From: Paraburkholderia sp.
GTDB lineage: Bacteria; Pseudomonadota; Gammaproteobacteria; Burkholderiales; Burkholderiaceae
Direction of reading: 5' to 3'
Assembly: GCA_004322045.1 (NCBI GenBank)
Contig: SCRN01000023.1
Location: forward strand, 186,001 to 250,000
Length of the DNA: 64,000 nt
Below the pieces are notes generated by a model. The model did no database searches. It was not told the origin of the DNA and saw only the letters and a list, made by a program, of their open reading frames with translations. Position numbers and translations under genes: made by a program. Positions within the stretch are counted from its first letter, which is position 1. Each line of letters opens with the position of its first letter. Below, one piece after another: positions 47,696-56,209 of this stretch.

Positions 47696-47971
47696 ATGAA
47701 AAAACAAATCTTGTCGATCGCGCCGGGGCAAACCGCGAAGGCGCTCATCCTCGTCTATTTGACCTTCAGTATGCCGATCGTATTGCTCGGGATACTCGTG
47801 GCGTTCATCCGCCATGGTTCGGTTGAGCTCAGCACGATTTTCAGCGCGCTACTCTTGAACGCCATTCTCGGCTTCGTCCTGCTCTGGATCGCTTGTCACG
47901 CCTATAACTGGGTGGCCGGGCGTTTCGGCGGCATCGAAATCGTTCTGTCGGACGCGCCGGAGGAAGCTTGA
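47696..47971 (+). CDS. Small two-helix membrane protein of unknown function
   Basis: 91 residues. Two membrane helices, about 16-37 (ALILVYLTFSMPIVLLGILVAF) and 45-66 (LSTIFSALLLNAILGFVLLWIA), joined by a short loop, then HAYNWVAGRFGGIEIVL and an acidic tail. GAGG lies eight bases before the ATG. The stop overlaps the acetyltransferase start in TGATG (47969-47973). I do not recognise a family; the WVAGRFGGIEI segment recalls small membrane proteins of the DUF3566 type but this is weak. Confidence 0.75.
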   Translation: MKKQILSIAPGQTAKALILVYLTFSMPIVLLGILVAFIRHGSVELSTIFSALLLNAILGFVLLWIACHAYNWVAGRFGGIEIVLSDAPEEA

Positions 47972-48453
47972 TGGCCGATCTCATTCGCGATGCCGCACCG
48001 CACGACGTCGGTGCCATGATCAGCCTGATGCGCGAGCTGGCCGAATACGAGAAGCTCACCCATTTGTTCGTCGCCACGGAAGACTCGCTGCGCGAAGCGT
48101 TGTTTTCCCCGCGGCCCGCAGCCGAAGCGCTCGTGGCCGAGCGCGAAGGCCGTGTCGTCGGGTACGCGCTCTACTTTCACAATTTCTCGACGTTCCTCAG
48201 CCGCCGCGGCCTCTATCTCGAAGATTTGTACGTGCAGCCCAGCCTGCGCGGCAGCGGGCTCGGCACAGCGATGCTGCGCCGGCTCGCGGCGATCGCCGTC
48301 GAACGGCAATGCGGGCGCTTCGAATGGTCGGTCCTCGATTGGAATCAAAGCGCCATCGATTTCTATACGAAGATGGGCGCGACCGTCATGCCCGATTGGC
48401 GCATCGTGCGCGTGACCGACGACGCGTTGACGGCGCTCGCCGGCACCGCGTGA
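47971..48453 (+). CDS. GNAT-family N-acetyltransferase
   Basis: 160 residues with the GNAT fold: conserved LYLEDLYVQPSLRGSGLGTAMLRRLA (acetyl-CoA pyrophosphate loop R-x-x-G-x-G/A) and WSVLDWNQSAIDFYTKMGA. This is the diamine-acetyltransferase-like subgroup; the substrate is unknown. GGAGG lies upstream of the ATG inside the end of the membrane-protein gene, and the TGATG overlap implies coupled translation. Confidence 0.9.
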   Translation: MADLIRDAAPHDVGAMISLMRELAEYEKLTHLFVATEDSLREALFSPRPAAEALVAEREGRVVGYALYFHNFSTFLSRRGLYLEDLYVQPSLRGSGLGTAMLRRLAAIAVERQCGRFEWSVLDWNQSAIDFYTKMGATVMPDWRIVRVTDDALTALAGTA

Positions 48454-48552
48454 GGTGCGCGGCCGCGACGTTGTCCCGGCCCTGACCCGGCCTTGTCCCG
48501 GCTTGGCCGATAGGCAGGCCGCCGCACTTGCATCGATAAACGACGAGACGAC

Positions 48553-50043
48553 TCAGACGTCGGGCTCTTGCAAGCCCGCATAAGCATCGCCGAGCATCCC
48601 TTCCGTTTGGTCGCCGGGCAGCGCCTCGACCTCGCGCAACTTGGTGCTCATGACGCGCGTGCGGCGCTCGGCCGCTTCGATCGAGCGCGTGACCGTTTCG
48701 AGCTGCGATTTCGTCTTCGCCAAGACGTCGCCGAACTTGCCGAACTCGGTCTTGACCGCGCCCAGGACCTGCCATACCTCACTAGAGCGCTTCTCGATCG
48801 CCAGCGTGCGAAAGCCCATCTGCAGGCTGTTCAACAGCGCCGTCAGCGTCGTGGGGCCGGCGATCGTCACGCGATAGTCGCGTTGCAGCTGATCGGTTAG
48901 CCCCGGACGGCGCAGGATTTCCGCGTACAAGCCCTCAGTCGGCAAGAACAGCAATGCGAAATCCGTGGTGTGCGGCGGCGCCACGTATTTTTCCGCGATG
49001 GTGCGCGCCTCGCCGCGCACGCGTGTTTCCAGCGCGCGCGAGGCTTCTTCGACAGCAACCGGATCGGCCCGCTCCTGTGCATCGATGAGGCGCTCGTAAT
49101 CCTCGCGCGGAAACTTCGCATCGATCGGCAACCACACGGGGGTGGCCACGCCCTGCCCGCCGCCGCCTTCGAAGCGGCCCGGCAGCTTGATCGCGAATTC
49201 CACGCGCTCGCCGCTCTTGGGCACGGTCGCGACGTTCTTCGCGTATTGATCGGGCGTCAGCATCTGCTCGAGCAGCGCTTCGAGTTGAACTTCGCCCCAA
49301 GTGCCGCGCGTTTTGACGTTCGTCAGGACCTTCTTTAGATCGCCGACGCCGGCCGCCAGCGTCTGCATCTCGCCCAGCCCGCGATGCACTTGCTCGAGCC
49401 GATCCGAGACGAGCTTGAAGGATTCTCCAAGCCGCTGTTCCAGCGTGGCATGCAGCTTTTCGTCCACGGTTCGCCGCATTTCATCGAGCTTCGTCGCGTT
49501 GTTCGCTTCGATATCCTTGAGCCGCGCCTCGATCGTCGCGCGCACTTCGCCGAAACGGCGATCGTTCGCCTCCACGAGCTGGGCGAGTTGCTGCGCGAGG
49601 GTATCGCCAAAGCGCTTGAGCGCGGCGGCCTGCTCGTCGCGCGATTCGTGCGCGTGCCGCTGCAAACTCTCCCGCATGGCATCGAGTTGCGTCGCGTTCG
49701 TCTCAGTCAACTGCGCAAGACGCATGGCGAAGCCGTCGATCTGCTGGTTTTGCACGGTGGCTACGCTTGTCAATTGCGCGGCAAGCGTTTGCTGGAACTG
49801 CGCGAAGCCACCACCCAGTTCGGCGCGCGATAGACGCGACGTTTCTGCGATCTCGCCGCGCAACTCGCGCTCGAGCCGCTCGTACGCGCGAGCCTGCGAC
49901 TGCGCGGCCGTCTCGATGCGCTCGCCCAATTCGCCGAACGCGGCGCGATCGTTCGCGCGGGTCGCGCTCTTAACGGCCAGCGCGAGTGCGACGGCCAGCA
50001 CAACGACCGTCAGCGCGAGCGCCGCAATGAGAATTGTCGTCAT
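48553..50043 (-). CDS. rmuC: DNA recombination protein RmuC
   Basis: 496 residues: an N-terminal membrane anchor (about 3-25, ILIAALALTVVVLAVALALAV), a long coiled coil (about 30-200, Ala/Gln/Glu/Arg heptads), then the RmuC nuclease-like domain with GTWGEVQLEALLEQML, VEFAIKLPG, VWLPIDAKFPREDYERL and LLFLPTEGLYAEILR. RmuC limits DNA inversions at short inverted repeats in E. coli and is thought to be a PD-(D/E)XK-type nuclease; PIDAKFP carries the metal-site residues. Its ATG overlaps the stop of the upstream dehydrogenase gene (50040-50043). Confidence 0.94.
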   Translation of the reverse strand: MTTILIAALALTVVVLAVALALAVKSATRANDRAAFGELGERIETAAQSQARAYERLERELRGEIAETSRLSRAELGGGFAQFQQTLAAQLTSVATVQNQQIDGFAMRLAQLTETNATQLDAMRESLQRHAHESRDEQAAALKRFGDTLAQQLAQLVEANDRRFGEVRATIEARLKDIEANNATKLDEMRRTVDEKLHATLEQRLGESFKLVSDRLEQVHRGLGEMQTLAAGVGDLKKVLTNVKTRGTWGEVQLEALLEQMLTPDQYAKNVATVPKSGERVEFAIKLPGRFEGGGGQGVATPVWLPIDAKFPREDYERLIDAQERADPVAVEEASRALETRVRGEARTIAEKYVAPPHTTDFALLFLPTEGLYAEILRRPGLTDQLQRDYRVTIAGPTTLTALLNSLQMGFRTLAIEKRSSEVWQVLGAVKTEFGKFGDVLAKTKSQLETVTRSIEAAERRTRVMSTKLREVEALPGDQTEGMLGDAYAGLQEPDV

Positions 50044-51029
50044 GAACGCGTGCGTGCCAGTACTTCAGGGTTGATCAGATTGCTTGGCCGGCCGGCATTC
50101 GGTCCCTCGCCGAGCGCAGCAATGAGGTTGTCGGCCGCGAGGTTGGCCATCGCCCGCCTCGTGGATTCGGTCGCACTCGCGATGTGCGGCGTGAGCACGA
50201 CGCTCGGCGCCGACAAAAGCCGCGGATGCACCTTCGGTTCGCCCTCGAAGACGTCGAGTCCTGCTGCCGCGATGCGCCGCTCGTGCAGCGCATCGGCCAG
50301 CGCCGCATCGTCGACTATGCCACCGCGCGCGATATTCGTCAGCGTGGCCGTTCGCTTCATCAGCGCGAGCTCCGCCGCGCCGATCGTATGATGGCTCTGA
50401 GCGCTGTACGGCACCACGAGCACAACGTGATCCGCCTGCCGCAACAAGTCTTCCTTGGACAGATACTGCGCGCCCAGTTCGGCCTCGATCTGCGGCGCAA
50501 CGCGCGAGCGATTGTGATAGACGACGCGCATTGCAAACCCGCGCGCGCGGCGCGCCAGCGCCTGGCCAATGCGTCCCATGCCGATGATGCCGAGCGTCGA
50601 GCCGCAGACGTCCGCGCCGAGAAAACCGTCGTAACGCCAGGCGCCCCACTTGCCCGCGCGCAGCCAGTGCTCGCTCTCGGTCACGCGCCGGGCCGCCGCC
50701 ATCATCAGCGCCCAGCCGAAATCGGCCGTCGCTTCGTTGAGCACGTCGGGTGTATTCGTCGCGAGCACGCCCGCGGCGTTGAACGCGTCCATATCGAAAT
50801 TGTTGTAGCCAACGGCCATATTCGCGACGGCGCGCAACCGCGGGGCGGCGGCGAAAACCGATGTGCCGATCGGATCGCCGGCCGTGAGCGCGCCGTCCTT
50901 GTCGGCGAGCCTGCGCGCGAGTTCGTCGGGTGGCAGCGCCGGCCCGTCATTCCAATCGACGTCGAAGTACTGCTCGAGGCGCTCGACGACATCAGGAAAA
51001 ATCGGACGCGCGACGAGGATTTTCTGCAT
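50040..51029 (-). CDS. D-2-hydroxyacid dehydrogenase (glyoxylate/hydroxypyruvate reductase type)
   Basis: 329 residues. It has the NAD(P)-binding STLGIIGMGRIGQALARRARGF loop, the catalytic Arg in NIARGGIVDD, the Glu in LDVFEGEP and the His in VVLTPHIASAT. The N-terminal MQKILVARPIFPDVV and VGYNNFDMDA resemble GhrB-like enzymes that reduce glyoxylate or hydroxypyruvate. The start at 51029 (MQKILVARP) is 16 bases after the antiporter stop. Co-directional with rmuC, ATGA overlap. Confidence 0.92.
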   Translation of the reverse strand: MQKILVARPIFPDVVERLEQYFDVDWNDGPALPPDELARRLADKDGALTAGDPIGTSVFAAAPRLRAVANMAVGYNNFDMDAFNAAGVLATNTPDVLNEATADFGWALMMAAARRVTESEHWLRAGKWGAWRYDGFLGADVCGSTLGIIGMGRIGQALARRARGFAMRVVYHNRSRVAPQIEAELGAQYLSKEDLLRQADHVVLVVPYSAQSHHTIGAAELALMKRTATLTNIARGGIVDDAALADALHERRIAAAGLDVFEGEPKVHPRLLSAPSVVLTPHIASATESTRRAMANLAADNLIAALGEGPNAGRPSNLINPEVLARTRS

Positions 51030-51045
51030 GAAATGTCTCCCGCAA

Positions 51046-52506
51046 TCAAAAGAACAGCCATGTGGTGAGCGCAAACACCGGGATCAACACGGCGCCGGCC
51101 CACCCCAGATAGCCGAAAAAACTGGGCATGCGCACGCCGCGCGACTCGGCGATGGCTTTCACCATGAAGTTCGGCGCATTGCCGATATAGCTGTTGGCCC
51201 CCATGAAAACGGCGCCGGCCGATATGGCCGCGAGGGTGCTCGCACCAGTGCTCATCAGCGCATGGGCATCGCCGCCCATGAGGTTGAAAAATACGAGGTA
51301 CGTCGGTGCATTGTCGAGAAACGACGACAGCATACCCGTTGCCCAAAAATACATGGCGTCGATGGGCTGGCCGTGTGCATCGGTGACCACATGCAGCACG
51401 GCGGCGAACGGGCCCCGCTCGCCCGCACGCAGCATCATGACGACCGGGGCAATCGTGACGAAGATGGCCGCGAACAGCTTCGCGACCTCCTCGATCGGCG
51501 CCCAATTGAATGCGTTGCCCGTGCGTGCGGTGCGCGGCGTGACGGCCAGAGAGACGAGCGCCAAGACGACGAGCGCAGCATCGCGGATGAGGTTCTGCAA
51601 TTCCAGATGCGCGCCGAGCACGTCGAAAGCGACGCCGGGCTTCCAAAGCCCGCTCATGAGAACGAGTGCGATCACGAGCGCGAGCAGCGCGAAGTTGCGC
51701 TTTCCTTCGATGGCGATGCCGATCGAATCGGGCGACGGATCGAGCGCCGCCGCGCGCTCTTCGTCGCCGCGCCGGTAGAAGTGGGTATCGAGCGCATAAA
51801 AGAGAACCAGTAACAGCGTGCAGACGAACAGCATCGGCAACGCGAGATGGCGCGTCGTCCAAAAGAAGCTCACGCCGTTCAGAAACCCGAGGAACAGCGG
51901 CGGATCGCCAAGCGGCGAGAGCGAACCGCCCACATTCGCCACCAAAAAGATGAAGAACACGAATACGTGGACGATATGCTTGCGATTGTCGTTCGCGCGC
52001 AAGAGCGGCCGGATCAGCAACATCGCCGCGCCCGTCGTGCCCATGATGCTCGCGAGCGCCGTGCCGAGGGCAAGCAGCGCCGTATTGACGCGCGGCGAGC
52101 CATGCAGGTTGCCGCGCACGCAAATGCCGCCCGCTATCGTGTACAGCGCCGTCAGCAATACGATGAAGGGAATGTATTCGGCGACGACTGCATGCGACAA
52201 GGCGTGAGCGGCCGCGCCGAGCCCGAATGCGTAAGCGAACGGCGCGAGGAAGGCGAGCGCCCATGCGCAGGCCACCTTGCCGAAATGCCGATGCCAGAAG
52301 CCCGGCGCGATCAACGGAAACAGTGCGATCGACAGCAAGATACCGGCGAACGGGATGGTCCAATGCGGCCCGAGCGCGGCGCCATCCGGCATGACTGCGG
52401 TAGCGGCCGATGCGCTGGCGGGCCAGATCCCTATCGTGAAGATGAAGGCGATGGATGCAAAAGCGCTCGCCGCCCGTCGAGCGCGGGCGGCACGTCGTTC
52501 AATCAT
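51046..52506 (-). CDS. NhaD/ArsB-superfamily sodium:proton antiporter
   Basis: 486-residue polytopic membrane protein with about twelve hydrophobic segments. The conserved IMGTTGAAMLLIRPLL, ANVGGSLSPLGDPPLFLGFL and FLDNAPTYLVFF (helix with the D-N pair) and MGANSYIGNAPNFMVKAI blocks belong to the NhaD/citrate-transporter-like ion transporter superfamily. The N-terminal 36 residues, ending ASASAA, look like a signal/anchor. Probably exports Na+ or Li+ for H+; the actual ion is not proven by sequence. Confidence 0.88.
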   Translation of the reverse strand: MIERRAARARRAASAFASIAFIFTIGIWPASASAATAVMPDGAALGPHWTIPFAGILLSIALFPLIAPGFWHRHFGKVACAWALAFLAPFAYAFGLGAAAHALSHAVVAEYIPFIVLLTALYTIAGGICVRGNLHGSPRVNTALLALGTALASIMGTTGAAMLLIRPLLRANDNRKHIVHVFVFFIFLVANVGGSLSPLGDPPLFLGFLNGVSFFWTTRHLALPMLFVCTLLLVLFYALDTHFYRRGDEERAAALDPSPDSIGIAIEGKRNFALLALVIALVLMSGLWKPGVAFDVLGAHLELQNLIRDAALVVLALVSLAVTPRTARTGNAFNWAPIEEVAKLFAAIFVTIAPVVMMLRAGERGPFAAVLHVVTDAHGQPIDAMYFWATGMLSSFLDNAPTYLVFFNLMGGDAHALMSTGASTLAAISAGAVFMGANSYIGNAPNFMVKAIAESRGVRMPSFFGYLGWAGAVLIPVFALTTWLFF

Positions 52507-52573
52507 TAACTTCCTCTTTTTTTGCTAGCGGAGACGATCTGCACTGGCTCGGCATTGCCCACACGAGCCCGGC

Positions 52574-53245
52574 TCACGCGCCGCGCACGACGATCACATG
52601 GACACGGTACGGGCCGTGGGCGCCGAGCACGATGGTTTGCTCGATGTCGCCGGTGCGAGACGGTCCCGACACGAAGTTGACGGCGCGCGGCAGCTCGCCG
52701 CGCTCGGCGCGCATCAGCGCGAACGCCTCCTCGTGGCCCGCCACGATGCGCGAGGCGGGGACGACGGCGATGTGAGTCTCGGGCAGCAACGCCATCGACG
52801 CTTCGGTTTCAGGTCCCGAGAGCAGCACGAGCGAGCCCGTCTCGGCGGTGGCGCAAAAGCACCCTGTGATACCGACGAGATCGCCGCTCTCCGGCTTGCG
52901 GAACGCGACGGCGAGCCCCGCCTGCGCCCACGGCAACGCGCCGAGCGCCGCCCAAGCGACGGCGCTCGGCGCCAAGCCCAATTGCGCGAGATAGTGCGCG
53001 GCCGCCGCCGGAACTTGATCGAGCGATTCGACCTGCTCGACCGTGCTCGCCATGAGCCGCGCTTCGTCGATGAAGCGCGCCGTGATGCCTTCGAGATCCG
53101 TAGGCATGGCAGGGCGCGGCCCCGGCGGATGACGCTCGAGGTAGTCGGCGACCGCCTCATGCTCGCCGGACTGCGGCTCGGCCGCCCGCCCGGACGCCGC
53201 GCGAATGCGCGCCAAGATATTGCGCCGCGCCGCCGATGTATCCAT
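52574..53245 (-). CDS. LUD-domain protein (LutC/YkgG-like), not accompanied by lutAB
   Basis: 223 residues of the LUD (lactate utilisation) domain: N-terminal ARRNILARIR, ITGCFCATAETGSLVLLSGPE, HIAVVPASRIV, and NFVSGPSRTGDIEQTIVLGAHGPYRVHVIVV. In the LutABC lactate-oxidising complex LutC pairs with the Fe-S proteins LutA and LutB, but neither lies within this window. The start at 53245 has a run of G five to nine bases upstream. It lies between the antiporter and pncB on the same strand. Confidence 0.88.
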   Translation of the reverse strand: MDTSAARRNILARIRAASGRAAEPQSGEHEAVADYLERHPPGPRPAMPTDLEGITARFIDEARLMASTVEQVESLDQVPAAAAHYLAQLGLAPSAVAWAALGALPWAQAGLAVAFRKPESGDLVGITGCFCATAETGSLVLLSGPETEASMALLPETHIAVVPASRIVAGHEEAFALMRAERGELPRAVNFVSGPSRTGDIEQTIVLGAHGPYRVHVIVVRGA

Positions 53246-53333
53246 TGCGCCCCCCATCAAGAATGCGAGTGAATCGCCGATTATACGGACGTTCTTTTTT
53301 GGGATACATCGGCCGTTCGGCCGAAGAAACCGC

Positions 53334-54530
53334 TCAATCGGCACCGTTCTCCACAGGGGTTTCGATGCCGAAGACTTGCCGCAGATAAGCGAGATAAGCC
53401 TTGTCGTTGCACATGTTCTTGCCCGGCGAATCGGACAGCTTGGCGACGGGCTGCCCGTTGCAGCGGACCATCTTGATGACGATTTGCAGCGGGTTATAGC
53501 CGAGGTCGTTGGTGAGGTTGGTGCCGACGCCGAAAGCCAGCTTGCAACGGCCCCGAAAGCGCTCGTAGAGTTGCATCACTTTGGGGATATCGAGCGCATC
53601 GGAGAACACGAGCACCTTCGTGCGCGGGTCGCAGCGGTTTTCTTCGTAATGGCGCAACAGCTGCTCGCCCCACTCGAAAGGATCGCCCGAGTCGTGGCGC
53701 GCGCCGTCGAACAGCTTGCAGAAATACATATCGAAGTCGTTAAGAAACGCCTTCATGCCGTAGACATCGGATAGCGCGATGCCCAAATCGCCACGGTATT
53801 CCTTGGCCCAGACCTCGAAGCCGTACGTCTGCGAATCGCGCAAACGAGGACCGAGCGCCTGGCACGCCTGCAGGTATTCGTGCGCCATCGTGCCGAGCGG
53901 CGTCAAGCCGTGCTTTTGCGCATAGAAGACGTTGCTCGTGCCCGCGAATTGCTCGCCGAGGCCCGACATCAGCGTGAGGATCACCTCCTCGTGCCAGCGT
54001 TTCGAGAAGCGCCGGCGGGTGCCGTAATCGGCAATCTTGCAATCGGCGAACTCGGGCCGCGCGCCGAGCAGATGAATCTTCTCCTCGAGCCGCTCTCGCC
54101 CCATCGCATAGTCGGGCTCGCGCTGCGTGTTGCGGAAATACACTTCGTTGACGATGGCGAGCACCGGGATCTCGAAGAGGATGGTATGCAGCCAGGGCCC
54201 GACGATCGAAATCTCGATTTCGCCGTTGCCCTTTGCAGAGGCCTCGATCGCGATGTACTTCTCGCTCAAATGAAACAGCGCGAGAAAATCGACGAAATCG
54301 CTCTTGATGAAGCGCATGCGCCGCAGATAGTCGAGTTCGTCCTCCGTGAAGCGCAGTTCGCACAACTGGCGCACTTCGTCGCGAATCTCCTCGACGTACG
54401 GCGCGAGGTTCACGTTCGGCGTGCGGCAGCGAAAGCGGTATTCGACGTGGGCGGCGGGAAACCGATGCAACACGACCTGCATCATCGTGAATTTATAGAG
54501 ATCGGTGTCGAGCAGCGAGGTGATGATCAT
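53334..54530 (-). CDS. pncB: Nicotinate phosphoribosyltransferase
   Basis: NAD salvage enzyme joining nicotinate to PRPP. 398 residues beginning [19 protein letters not shown], then [22 protein letters not shown] with the autophosphorylated-His region, [34 protein letters not shown] and [12 protein letters not shown]. Length matches the bacterial class I enzyme. A 6-bp GGCC hairpin lies just after the stop but has no T tract. Confidence 0.96.
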   Translation of the reverse strand: MIITSLLDTDLYKFTMMQVVLHRFPAAHVEYRFRCRTPNVNLAPYVEEIRDEVRQLCELRFTEDELDYLRRMRFIKSDFVDFLALFHLSEKYIAIEASAKGNGEIEISIVGPWLHTILFEIPVLAIVNEVYFRNTQREPDYAMGRERLEEKIHLLGARPEFADCKIADYGTRRRFSKRWHEEVILTLMSGLGEQFAGTSNVFYAQKHGLTPLGTMAHEYLQACQALGPRLRDSQTYGFEVWAKEYRGDLGIALSDVYGMKAFLNDFDMYFCKLFDGARHDSGDPFEWGEQLLRHYEENRCDPRTKVLVFSDALDIPKVMQLYERFRGRCKLAFGVGTNLTNDLGYNPLQIVIKMVRCNGQPVAKLSDSPGKNMCNDKAYLAYLRQVFGIETPVENGAD

Positions 54531-54782
54531 GATGTCGATCGAGGCGCGCGAGCGGGCGACAGGCTCGCGCCGCCTTCAAGGATGACGGATCGCCGCATGT
54601 TACCGCAACGGCTGCGCCAGGAGGCGCGTACGGGCGCGGCGGCGGGCGGCTTTCCATAAACTAATCACCAATCGATCTAAACGAGGCTAAGCCCCTCGGC
54701 GCCTCGGGGCCAGGGCGTTCAGTTACAATACATGCTTTGCCAATTAGGCGTTTTCCGCCCGATATCCCCTGCAGGAGTTTGA

Positions 54783-55106
54783 ATGACTCACGTTGTGACC
54801 GAAAGCTGCATCAAATGCCGCTATACCGACTGCGTCGACGTCTGCCCGGTGGACTGCTTTCGCGAAGGTCCCAACTTCCTCGCGATCGACCCCGATGAAT
54901 GCATCGACTGCGCCGTGTGCGTGGCCGAATGCCCGGTGAACGCCATCTACGCCGAGGAAGACGTGCCCGGCGATCAACAGCAGTTCACGCCGCTCAATGC
55001 CGAATTGGCAAAAAGCTGGCCGAGCATCACCAAGACGAAGTCGCCGCTGCCCGAAGCCGACGAATTCAAAGACATCCAAGACAAGCTCAAATACCTCGAG
55101 CGGTAA
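54783..55106 (+). CDS. fdxA: 7Fe ferredoxin (FdxA)
   Basis: 107 residues with two cluster motifs: [15 protein letters not shown] (3Fe/4Fe site) and [17 protein letters not shown] (4Fe site), and the C-terminal extension typical of Azotobacter-type FdI ([28 protein letters not shown]). AGGAG lies six bases before the ATG. A TACAAT box lies at 54724-54729 but a matching -35 was not seen. Followed by an 11-bp inverted repeat. Confidence 0.96.
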   Translation: MTHVVTESCIKCRYTDCVDVCPVDCFREGPNFLAIDPDECIDCAVCVAECPVNAIYAEEDVPGDQQQFTPLNAELAKSWPSITKTKSPLPEADEFKDIQDKLKYLER

Positions 55107-55160
55107 GCTCGCGGCCCTGTCCACGGCCGCTGGGCCGAGCGCGATCGGCGGGCCGCGAGC
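55107..55160 (+). other. 11-bp perfect inverted repeat after fdxA
   Basis: GCTCGCGGCCC (55107-55117) and GGGCCGCGAGC (55150-55160) are exact complements around a 32-base spacer that can itself form GGCC-based pairs. It starts one base after the fdxA stop. It lacks a T tract and so may be an mRNA-3'-end stabiliser or a Rho-independent end of low efficiency. Confidence 0.55.
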
Positions 55161-55192
55161 GTCCCGGGCCGTCGCGAACATGCCTCGGGGTA

Positions 55193-55221
55193 TTGACAGG
55201 CTCGGAGCCGGTCCATAGAAT
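55193..55221 (+). promoter_or_regulatory. Strong sigma-70 promoter of the tRNA-Asn genes
   Basis: TTGACA (55193-55198), 17-base spacer, TAGAAT (55216-55221). The predicted start is near 55228, about 16 bases before the first tRNA, as expected for a stable-RNA promoter. Confidence 0.85.
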
Positions 55222-55243
55222 CTCGCTTCTCTGCTGTTGTTGT

Positions 55244-55319
55244 TCCCCGATAGCTCAGTCGGTAGAGCGCCGGACTGTTAATCCGTAGGTCCCTGGTTCG
55301 AGCCCAGGTCGGGGAGCCA
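55244..55319 (+). tRNA. tRNA-Asn (anticodon GTT), first copy
   Basis: 76 bases with a complete cloverleaf: acceptor TCCCCGA / TCGGGGA, D arm GCTC/GAGC, anticodon stem CGGA/TCCG with loop CTGTTAA (anticodon GTT at 34-36), T arm CCTGG/CCAGG with loop TTCGAGC, and encoded CCA. Preceded by a strong promoter and followed by a terminator. Confidence 0.97.
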
Positions 55320-55331
55320 AAGAATGAATGG

Positions 55332-55360
55332 AAAAGCCCGTTCGTCATAACGGGCTTTTT
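55332..55360 (+). terminator. Terminator-like hairpin between the two tRNA-Asn genes
   Basis: AAAAGCCCG (55332-55340), loop TTCGTCATAA, CGGGCTTTT (55351-55359) and six T in all. Placed 12 bases after the first tRNA and upstream of the second, which has no recognisable promoter of its own. Confidence 0.85.
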
Positions 55361-55393
55361 TACGCAGTAACGATTTTCACCGTAGCACGTTGT

Positions 55394-55469
55394 TCCCCGA
55401 TAGCTCAGTCGGTAGAGCGCCGGACTGTTAATCCGTAGGTCCCTGGTTCGAGCCCAGGTCGGGGAGCCA
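55394..55469 (+). tRNA. tRNA-Asn (anticodon GTT), second copy
   Basis: Identical to the first copy in all 76 bases including CCA. No -35/-10 pair is visible in the 33 bases between the intervening hairpin and this gene, so it probably depends on read-through. Followed by a very strong terminator. Confidence 0.97.
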
Positions 55470-55481
55470 AGAGCTTCATGC

Positions 55482-55515
55482 AAAAAGGCCCGTCGATTCG
55501 TCGACGGGCCTTTTT
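55482..55515 (+). terminator. Very strong intrinsic terminator after the tRNA pair
   Basis: A 15-bp perfect stem AAAAAGGCCCGTCGA / TCGACGGGCCTTTTT closed by a stable TTCG tetraloop (55497-55500), ending in five T, GC, then four T. Confidence 0.95.
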
Positions 55516-55692
55516 GCTTTTGGATTTTTGCCTTCCATCGCTTCGAGTCACTCGCTTGCGCGCGAGATTCGGGGACACGTCGGGTCGCCGCTTCCGGCTC
55601 CGCCGCCCGCCCGGGACCTTGTGATACCGTGTCGCTTTACGCCCCCTCCTCCCCTTTCGCGTGGCCAATCGCCGCAGGACCATCACTTCGCC

Positions 55693-56184
55693 ATGAGCCG
55701 CTTCGCCCCTTCGCCGTTGCCGTTCGTTGCGCTGGTCAGCGCTGCGCTGGCCTGCGCTGCAACACCTGCCCGCGCGCAGGAGATCGGCAGCGTCAACACG
55801 AATTTCCACGTCACGGGTTCCGACCGCGTGGTCGTCGAGGCCTATGACGATCCGGCGGTGGCCGGCGTGACCTGCTACGTCTCGCGCGCTCGCACGGGCG
55901 GAATCAAGGGCACGCTCGGCCTCGCCGAAGACCCGACCGAAGCGTCGATCGCCTGCCGCCAAGTCGGCCCGATCAAGTTCGCCGAGCCGCTTAAACGACA
56001 GGCCGATGTCTTCACCGAGCGCATGTCCCTGATCTTCAAAACGCTGCATGTCGTGCGCATCGTCGATCAAAAGCGCAATGCGCTCGTCTATCTGACCTAC
56101 AGCGATCGCGTCGTCTCAGGCAGCGCCAAAAACAGCGTCAGCGCGGTCGCGTTGCCGGAAGGCACTGCGATCCCGCTGCGCTGA
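55693..56184 (+). CDS. CreA-family secreted protein
   Basis: 163 residues with a signal peptide of about 27 residues ([20 protein letters not shown], cut after ARA). Mature part has the CreA pattern: [56 protein letters not shown], conserved Cys pair, then [17 protein letters not shown]. CreA is a periplasmic protein of unknown function encoded beside creBCD in E. coli; here no creBCD is adjacent. Start at ATG 55693. Confidence 0.9.
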   Translation: MSRFAPSPLPFVALVSAALACAATPARAQEIGSVNTNFHVTGSDRVVVEAYDDPAVAGVTCYVSRARTGGIKGTLGLAEDPTEASIACRQVGPIKFAEPLKRQADVFTERMSLIFKTLHVVRIVDQKRNALVYLTYSDRVVSGSAKNSVSAVALPEGTAIPLR

Positions 56185-56209
56185 CGCGCCGGCGCACCGC
56201 TTCGCAAGC

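Larger units (their letters stand above)
55239..55470 (+). repeat. Direct 82-bp duplication containing tRNA-Asn, period 150 bases
   Basis: 55239-55320 and 55389-55470 are identical, including a few flanking bases beyond each tRNA. The intervening 68 bases are unique and contain a terminator, so only the tRNA core and its immediate borders are shared. Confidence 0.9.

Noticed and set aside
53306-53325. GGCC hairpin downstream of pncB
   Set aside because: Short stem (6 bp) and no T run; it may simply be palindromic GC sequence.
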